A program made the translations under genes and the position numbers. Of a DNA stretch of 64,000 nt, positions 58,383 to 64,000 are shown one piece after another; positions within the stretch are counted from its first letter, which is position 1; each line of letters starts with the position of its first letter. The stretch is from Brachypterus glaber (taxonomy: Eukaryota > Arthropoda > Insecta > Coleoptera > Kateretidae), in assembly GCA_958510825.1 (NCBI GenBank), contig OY294048.1, positions 17,191,589 to 17,255,588 on the forward strand, read 5' to 3'. Below the pieces are notes generated by a model. It was not told the origin of the DNA and did not search any database. It worked only from the letters and a program-made list of their open reading frames with translations.

Positions 58383-59705
58383 CTAAAAAAACAAAAATAA
58401 ATTAATAGTAAAAAAACATTTTCAAGACAATCTTTTATTTAGGTGCACAAAGAAGAAAATAAACTTTCAAGTAAATAAAATCCATCATTTTGTTACATTA
58501 TACAATTGTATATGATATAAAAACTTATCGCGAGATTTTCCTGTGTAAATTTCTTTTATAAAAAAACTCGCGACAAGCTTTTATATCATATAAACTGGTA
58601 TAATGTAACAAAATGATGGTTTGATTTACTTGAAAGTTTATTTTCTTCTTTTTAGTGCACTTAGTAGTAAAATTTTTTTCCTGTGTAAATTTCTTTTATA
58701 AAAAAATCTCGCGACAAGCTTTTATATCATATAAACTGGTATAATGTAACAAAATGATGGTTTGATTTACTTGAAAGTTTATTTTCTTCTTTTTAGTGCA
58801 CTTAGTAGTAAAATTTTTTTCCTGTGTAAATTTCTTTTATAAAAAATCTCGCGACAAGCTTTTATATCATATAAACTGGTATCATGTAACAAAATGATGG
58901 TTTGATTTACTTGAAAGTTTATTTTATTCTTTTTAGTGCACTTAGTAGTAAAATTTTTTTCCTGTGTAAATTTCTTTTATAAAAAAACTCGCGACAAGCT
59001 TTTATATCATATAAACTGGTATAATGTAACAAAATGATGGTTTGATTTACTTGAAAGTTTATTTTCTTCTTTTTAGTGCACTTAGTAGTAAAATTTTTTT
59101 CCTGTGTAAATTTCTTTTATAAAAAATCTCGCGACAAGCTTTTATATCATATAAACTGGTATAATGTAACAAAATGATGGTTTGATTTACTTGAAAGTTT
59201 ATTTTCTTCTTTTTAGTGCACTTAGTAGTAAAATTTTTTTCCTGTGTAAATTTCTTTTATAAAAAAATCTCGCGACAAGCTTTTATATCATATAAACTGG
59301 TATAATGTAACAAAATGATGGTTTGATTTACTTGAAAGTTTATTTTCTTCTTTTTAGTGCACTTAGTAGTAAAATTTTTTTCCTGTGTAAATTTCTTTTA
59401 TAAAAAATCTCGCGACAAGCTTTTATATCATATAAACTGGTATCATGTAACAAAATGATGGTTTGATTTACTTGAAAGTTTATTTTATTCTTTTTAGTGC
59501 ACTTAGTAGTAAAATTTTTTTCCTGTGTAAATTTCTTTTATAAAAAAACTCGCGACAAGCTTTTATATCATATAAACTGGTATAATGTAACAAAATGATG
59601 GTTTGATTTACTTGAAAGTTTATTTTCTTCTTTTTAGTGCACTTAAATAAAAGCTTGTCTTAAAAATATTTTTTTTATTATTAATTTATTTATGTTTTTT
59701 TTTAA
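58383..59705. mobile_element. Palindromic element whose right arm expanded into a 140-bp tandem array
   Basis: The left arm 58383-58535 mirrors the right end after 59522 (AAGACAA.CTTTTATTTA, GTGCAC, GAAAATAAACTTTCAAGTAA, GCGA). The right arm is present as eight direct units whose CCTGTGTAAATTTC word lies at 58540, 58680, 58821, 58961, 59101, 59241, 59382 and 59522. Units 2-4 and 6-8 share the same pattern of small variants, so the array has a four-unit higher-order period of about 561 bp. Confidence 0.88.
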
Positions 59706-60044
59706 TTTAATAAGTAACAATAAGTAATAACAAGTGTTTGGATCCAAGAGTTCATTTATCTAGGGCTTTAATAATAAAAAAATAGAAATATATTTTGAAA
59801 AAACAAAGATCAATGTGAAAGTCATCAAACGTGACACTTCTTTCATTGATTATGAACAATTATGTTAGAGCAATTTTTTCTATATACATACCCTTAGTTT
59901 GCCGTCTATAAGGCATTTAACTTATTTTATTTATTTATTGTTTTATATTACAGTTACTTTTGATTTATTCTAGTACAAATTAGTTGAATAATGAGATATT
60001 GTCTTGTGGACCACCCTGTACAAGTATAAAATGCCAAAAAGAAT

Positions 60045-60280
60045 AGTAATTTTATTTAAGAAATAAAAAGTTATTTAAAGCTATTTTCTTGGGCTTAATT
60101 AGTAAAAATTGCACAAGGAACTGAAACATGTAAAGTGACAGAAATCAATTGTTTATAAAATTTACTCCTACTAGGAGAGTAAAATTATTATTGCTATAGG
60201 TGAAGAAAATTGATTTCACAGTCTGAAAACATGATAAATAATGGTATGTTCTAAAGCTAGTAGTGAAAAAATTTATTACT
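60045..60280 (-). repeat. Inverted partial copy of the 33660-34640 unit
   Basis: The reverse complement reproduces AAATAAACCCAAGAAAATAGC-like, CACTTTACATG and CTACTAGCTTTAGAACATAC blocks of the tandem units. Confidence 0.65.
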
Positions 60281-60444
60281 GGCATGTGAAGTTGGTATTT
60301 ACGACATTTTACATTAATTCACTTAATATTTTATTTAATGGAATAAATAAAGAGATCGCAATCGCAATAAAGTCCTCTGTGTAAACTAATAAAAGCAAGA
60401 ATGAGAATACTAAGTTTTTCTATATTTTAGTTTTATTTTTATTA

Positions 60445-60873
60445 GGGTATTTCAAAAAACACATTTTTTTTGAAGGTTTGGTTTGGTATTAAGTGTCCCC
60501 TTATGTCGTGAAAAATACCATAACAGAATTGTGTGAAATTTTAGCTCAAAAAATTAAAATTACGGGGCGGACCCCACTACATTATAAAATTTGAAAAAAA
60601 AAATAAAAAATTTATGTATTTTTTTAATAATGAGCTATTTTTTCTAATTTAATATATCTGGCAAACCTCTCATGCAAAATGCCTAAATACACATATGTGC
60701 CATACTTCAGCTTAAAAAAAAAACGAAATTTGGCCTAATTTAATTTTTTTAGCTGAAATTTGTCCTAATTAAATTTTTTTGAGCTGAAATTTGTCACATA
60801 ATTTTGTTGCTATTTTTCACGACATGATGGGGGACTTAAAACCTAAAAAACAAACGTATTTTATGAAATGCCC
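60445..60873. mobile_element. Palindromic MITE with GGGYATTTC ends
   Basis: GGGTATTTCAAAAAACAC (left) and, inverted, GGGCATTTCATAAAATAC (right) with TA on both sides. The inner blocks TGTCGTGAAAAATA, TTAGCTCAAAAAATT and inverses are mirrored. Confidence 0.75.
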
Positions 60874-61037
60874 TAATTTTCATTTAATGGATAAACGTGT
60901 TTTTAAAAGTACATACTTCTTTGAAAATCTCTAGTGGAATGTTTTATTTTAAATTTATTATACCTACTTAGTATGATTGTAAATGATCCACATGCAATAT
61001 GAAAAATTTAATTAACAGTATATACTGTTTTGTAATA

Positions 61038-61687
61038 CAGAGCGGTTCAAAAGTCACCCCCCCTCTTAACTTTTAAACCAGTTGAGATATCGACTTCAAA
61101 TTTGGAACTTTTAAATAAGACAACTTAAAATATCTTTTAGCATATATTTAATACTTTCAACTCTTAAAATGTGGGCATGGGGCACATTTTTTAAATGGAA
61201 AGGGGGGTCGTGTAATACATCAATTTAAAGCTTATAAAATTCTCCATTTGCTTCCATATTTTTAAATTAAAAAAAAAACAAATAATTTTTTAAGAATGAC
61301 CAATTTCATCATAAAAAAAATGTTAATTATACTTTTAAATTAATTTTAGTTGTCATAAATAAAAATTTATAAAAAAAACTTAATAAATCGAATATTTTAG
61401 CACAAAAAATTGAAAAATCAAAACCTTAAAAAGCATTTTTAAAAAAATTTAAAATGTTAGTTTAAATAGAGAATTTTATAAGCTTTAAAATGATGTATCA
61501 CACGACCTCCCTTTCCATTTAAAAAAATGCTCCCCCATGCCCCCTGCCCACATTTTAAGAGCTGAAAATATCAAATATATGCTAAAAGATAGTTTAAGTT
61601 GTTTTATTTAAGAGTTCTAAATTTGAAGTCGATATCTCAACTCGTTCAAAAGTTATAAGGGGGGAGGGTGACTTTTGGACAGCACTG
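61038..61687. mobile_element. Palindromic Tc1-like MITE, larger copy
   Basis: TA (61036-61037), then CAGAGCGGTTCAAAAGTCAC; the right end read inward is CAGTGCTGTCCAAAAGTCAC before TA. Shares the GTTGAGATATCGACTTCAAA block and TGTGGGCATGGGG block with 22220-22571 and has about 300 bp more AT-rich centre. The CAGTGCTG.CCAAAAGT ending resembles Tc1-group ends. Confidence 0.82.
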
Positions 61688-61755
61688 TATAACGTTCAAA
61701 TTTTGATTTTCCAAAAACGGATAAAATCACTTGATTTAGGAATAGTTATAGCATA

Positions 61756-62349
61756 CAGCCTGTTCCAGAACTTGGGTACATTAAAAATGCTCTGGGTATA
61801 TTAAAAATGCTCTGGAAAATATAATAATAATAATATAATATAAAAAAATGTAAAAAAAAATGTCAAAAAAAATCCATCTTCGTTCAATTCAAAAATAAGA
61901 ACGCTTTAATTGGACCAATACTGTTGCTGATGTTAAATTATCTTTAAACGTTGAATTTGTAGCTATGGAAGCAAATTTAATTATTGCAGGTACATATTCT
62001 GTAGGTTGACATGGTGATTAATGTGACATTAATATTTATTAAATGTAAAAAAACCACCACCGGATGGAGTGACCCTATAAAAATAGAATATTTGATAGCC
62101 TCTGTCGGTTTTGTCAGAATATAATAACATAACAATGGACTCGTCAACAATTAAAATGCAACCATAGTTACTAATAAGTAGGGAAAAACTAATTTGTAGG
62201 TAATTTATCATCAGTAACAGAATTGGTCAGACTAAATACCTTCCTTTTTAATTAGTATTGAAGATGGATTTTCTTGAATTTTTTTCATATTTTCCAGAGG
62301 GTTTTTAATATACCCTCAAATTTCTGTACGCGAGTTCTGAAATAGGCTG
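61756..62349. mobile_element. Terminal-inverted-repeat element, TA target
   Basis: CAGCCTGTTCCAGAACTTGG (left) and, inverted, CAGCCTATTTCAGAACTCGC (right) with TA at 61754-61755 and 62350-62351. A second matched pair is TATATTAAAAATGCTCTGG / CCAGAGGGTTTTTAATATA. On the left the GGGTAYATTAAAAATGCTCT unit is duplicated in tandem. No transposase frame found in 594 bp. Confidence 0.8.
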
Positions 62350-62622
62350 TATATTTGCCCCTAAAATAAATACTTTTTTGTGGGCAACCGTCCAAACTAA
62401 AATTTAAAATTTAAGATTTCTAAACGTTCAAATATTAAATATATTTGTAAATCAAATAAATGTTAAACCAACACAACTTTGTTAAAGTTAATCTTAAAAA
62501 TTAAGGATTTGTCTGATTAACATTTATGGTAATAAACTAAATTAAATTGTTTGATATTTACAAATTTAAAAGATCTATATAAAACATTTTACTATTCCTT
62601 AAAACGACTTTTGTTTGATTAA

Positions 62623-62707
62623 CGCAGTTGTCCCTCCGAAGTGACTGATCGATTTCGTGCTTTTTAGCACTCTTCAGAGCAACATATCGGTAGTAGGGAC
62701 AACTACG
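62623..62707 (-). ncRNA. Hammerhead ribozyme, type I, opposite strand
   Basis: The same ribozyme read on the minus strand in the left arm. CUGAAGA is at 62677-62671, followed by the same stem II, GAAA and stem III, with cleavage between 62647 and 62646. The inner part of stem I reads GUUGCU against AGUCAC (one mismatch). The outer 12 pairs are kept: where the right-arm copy has U.G, this copy has U-A, a substitution that preserves pairing. That retention argues for selection on structure in the source element. Confidence 0.83.
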
Positions 62708-62992
62708 AAAATCAAACCCTTTCCATATATCTCTATATAGAGTTTAAAAATCGTTATAAGGAAAAGCAAAAACAGCTAGCGACATCTACTGCTAAAAGCA
62801 GAGACTGGATAAACCTATCGACAGTCCAAAAAAGGAAGCAGTTATTGGTTTCAAGAACCTATTGCACGCTGTCGATAGGGGGCAGATTTATCCAGTCTCT
62901 GCTTTTAGCAGTAGATGTCGCTAGCTGTTTTTGCTTTTCCTTATAACGATTTTTAAACTCTATATAGAGATATATGGAAAGGGTTTGATTTT

Positions 62993-63075
62993 CGTAGTTG
63001 TCCCTACTACCGATATGGCTCTGAAGAGTGCTAAAAAGCACGAAATCGATCAGTCACTTCGGAGGGACGACTGCG
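62993..63075 (+). ncRNA. Hammerhead ribozyme, type I, complete core
   Basis: Core: CUGAAGA 63021-63027; stem II GUGCU/AGCAC with loop AAAA 63028-63041; GAAA 63042-63045; stem III AUC/GAU (63045-63047 with 63048-63050); cleavage C at 63051. Stem I is long: UGGCU 63016-63020 with AGUCA 63052-63056, an internal loop, CCG 63010-63012 with CGG 63060-63062, a bulge, then 12 consecutive pairs 62993-63004 with 63064-63075. Every invariant nucleotide of the hammerhead is present, including a G-C pair closing stem II. The 3-bp stem III with no loop is of the kind known from dimeric hammerheads of Penelope-like elements and satellite DNAs. Confidence 0.86.
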
Positions 63076-63139
63076 TTAATCAAACAAAAGTCGTTTTAAG
63101 GAATAGTAAAATGTTTTATATAGATCATTTATGGTAATA

Positions 63140-64000
63140 TTATATTTTATCAAAAAAAAATATTCATTTATAGGAAAGTGCATAATTATAGAAAAGTGCA
63201 TAATTTCTTAATTTCATTACCGGGGTAATCCAATCAATTTTAAACTTATATACATCAATTTGTAGCCTATTCTATGGCAATTATGGTAGTCGTGCACATT
63301 TTTGCACATATTGATCGAATCGATTTTTTTTCTACGTTAGTGCATATTTCTTATTTAATATAATATATGAAATGATGATTATGTGATGGATTTTGATCAT
63401 GTTTGCATTTTTCAATAATATATGTTATAAGTTATTATTAATAAGTGGTAGACTCTTAGCAGAATTTTGGTTAACTCTTCCACTTTTTAGGTATTGTCTT
63501 AAAAATGTTGTGTGGAAAGTTAAAGAAACGAAAATCTGCCATACTGAATTGGCCATTTTAAATTTAAAATTCACAATTTTATTTCGCCAATGGGATCCGT
63601 CATTTTAAATTTTTAATTTTAGGTTTGATTTTAGCGACCTTAAAAACCCGCACATAACAATTCTTACGAAGAATATACAGAATATTGGCCGCAGAAAAAA
63701 TAATCTGGCCCATAGTGTGTTCGCAAGGCAAGACACAATGGGAAACGACACCAAACATTTAAGCATCTGTTTCCATGGCAAGTTTCCTGCATATTACTGC
63801 TGATAAACTTGACATTAAAAAATCGTGCCGTTTGGAAGTTAATTTTTTACTAACCTACATCTGCTGTAGATAACCTACTTTTTGACTTAAATATATAATT
63901 AATGTTTATCGCGTCAAAACATGTGACATAACAAGGGGACTTCAATACAAAAAAGGGGCTTCATTTTACAATTTTGCAATATCATCGATAAGTTTTGTTA
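63140..64000. other. Unassigned sequence at the window end
   Basis: A small direct repeat, GAAAAGTGCATAAT, lies at 63175-63210. No exon with a GALK2-like frame is visible. Confidence 0.5.

Larger units (their letters stand above)
62535..63125. mobile_element. Inverted-repeat element with two opposed hammerhead ribozymes (Penelope-like pseudo-LTR pair)
   Basis: Arms 62572-62824 and 62869-63126 are more than 95 percent complementary and separated by 44 bp. Each carries a hammerhead ribozyme. CATTTATGGTAATA occurs at 62521-62534 and 63126-63139. If that is the target duplication, the element has a 37-bp extension on the left only. Inverted pseudo-LTRs, a one-sided 30-40 bp tail and hammerheads inside pseudo-LTRs are described features of Penelope-like elements. 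No RT or GIY-YIG coding remains here, so the assignment rests on architecture. Confidence 0.72.

Noticed and set aside
58536..59645. CRISPR-like array
   Set aside because: The units are 140-bp tandem repeats without unique spacers, in eukaryotic DNA; it is an expanding satellite.
47140..64000. Next GALK2 exon (expected to start with the EAARV helix)
   Set aside because: No splice-bounded frame resembling the family was found, so I do not place one.

Overview
The window looks like AT-rich nuclear DNA from an arthropod, most likely an insect (order not determinable by eye). It is dominated by transposable elements: LINEs, a piggyBac relic, Penelope-type hammerhead ribozymes, Tc1/mariner-, Tourist- and foldback-type palindromic elements, and a short SINE family. 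Genes are split by spliceosomal introns with GT-AG borders. Nothing here is bacterial.

The host gene is an N-acetylgalactosamine kinase / galactokinase of the GALK2 type on the + strand. Two internal coding exons are visible, at 2912-3069 and 46184-46439. Their phases match exactly (phase 0 at the shared junction), and the joined reading frame follows the conserved GALK2 order. The DNA between them is one intron of about 43.1 kb. Sequence after 46439 is the next intron, which runs to the end of the window. Most of the window is therefore intronic, and the mobile elements are passengers in a metabolic gene. Just after the second exon lies a decayed duplicate of its 3' end and splice donor (about 46700-46910).

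Layout. 1-2911: older repeats, a Tourist-type MITE half, a SINE and a degenerate hammerhead-like motif. 3070-14600: LINE 3' fragments (3796-4356 with target duplication, 6260-6600, 7281-7860), hairpin MITEs, a SINE with target duplication (11225-11400) and a piggyBac relic (11446-12344). 14735-17618: a roughly 2.9 kb element with long terminal inverted repeats that holds a broken gene of an unclassified TE-associated family. 20-26 kb: palindromic MITEs and an 820-bp palindrome. 26.8-28.4 kb: a hammerhead ribozyme and two tandem copies of a cruciform-forming repeat (third copy at 48 kb). 30.9-34.6 kb: an inverted-repeat element, a CTTA microsatellite split by a Tourist-type MITE, and a tandem duplication. 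35.1-40.1 kb: a nearly intact non-LTR retrotransposon with ORF1 and ORF2, broken by one base in an A-run. 40-46 kb: a foldback element with 8-bp target duplication and several palindromes. 47-64 kb: LINE remnants, minisatellites, a 140-bp tandem array grown from one arm of a palindromic element, and at 62535-63125 an inverted repeat carrying one complete hammerhead ribozyme on each strand.

The most interesting feature is that last element. Two ribozymes in opposite orientation sit inside 250-bp arms, with a 37-bp one-sided extension and a 14-bp flanking repeat. This fits the pseudo-LTR architecture described for Penelope-like elements. Three more hammerhead or hammerhead-like cores occur in the window. 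All assignments rest on reading the sequence; no database search or folding program was run.
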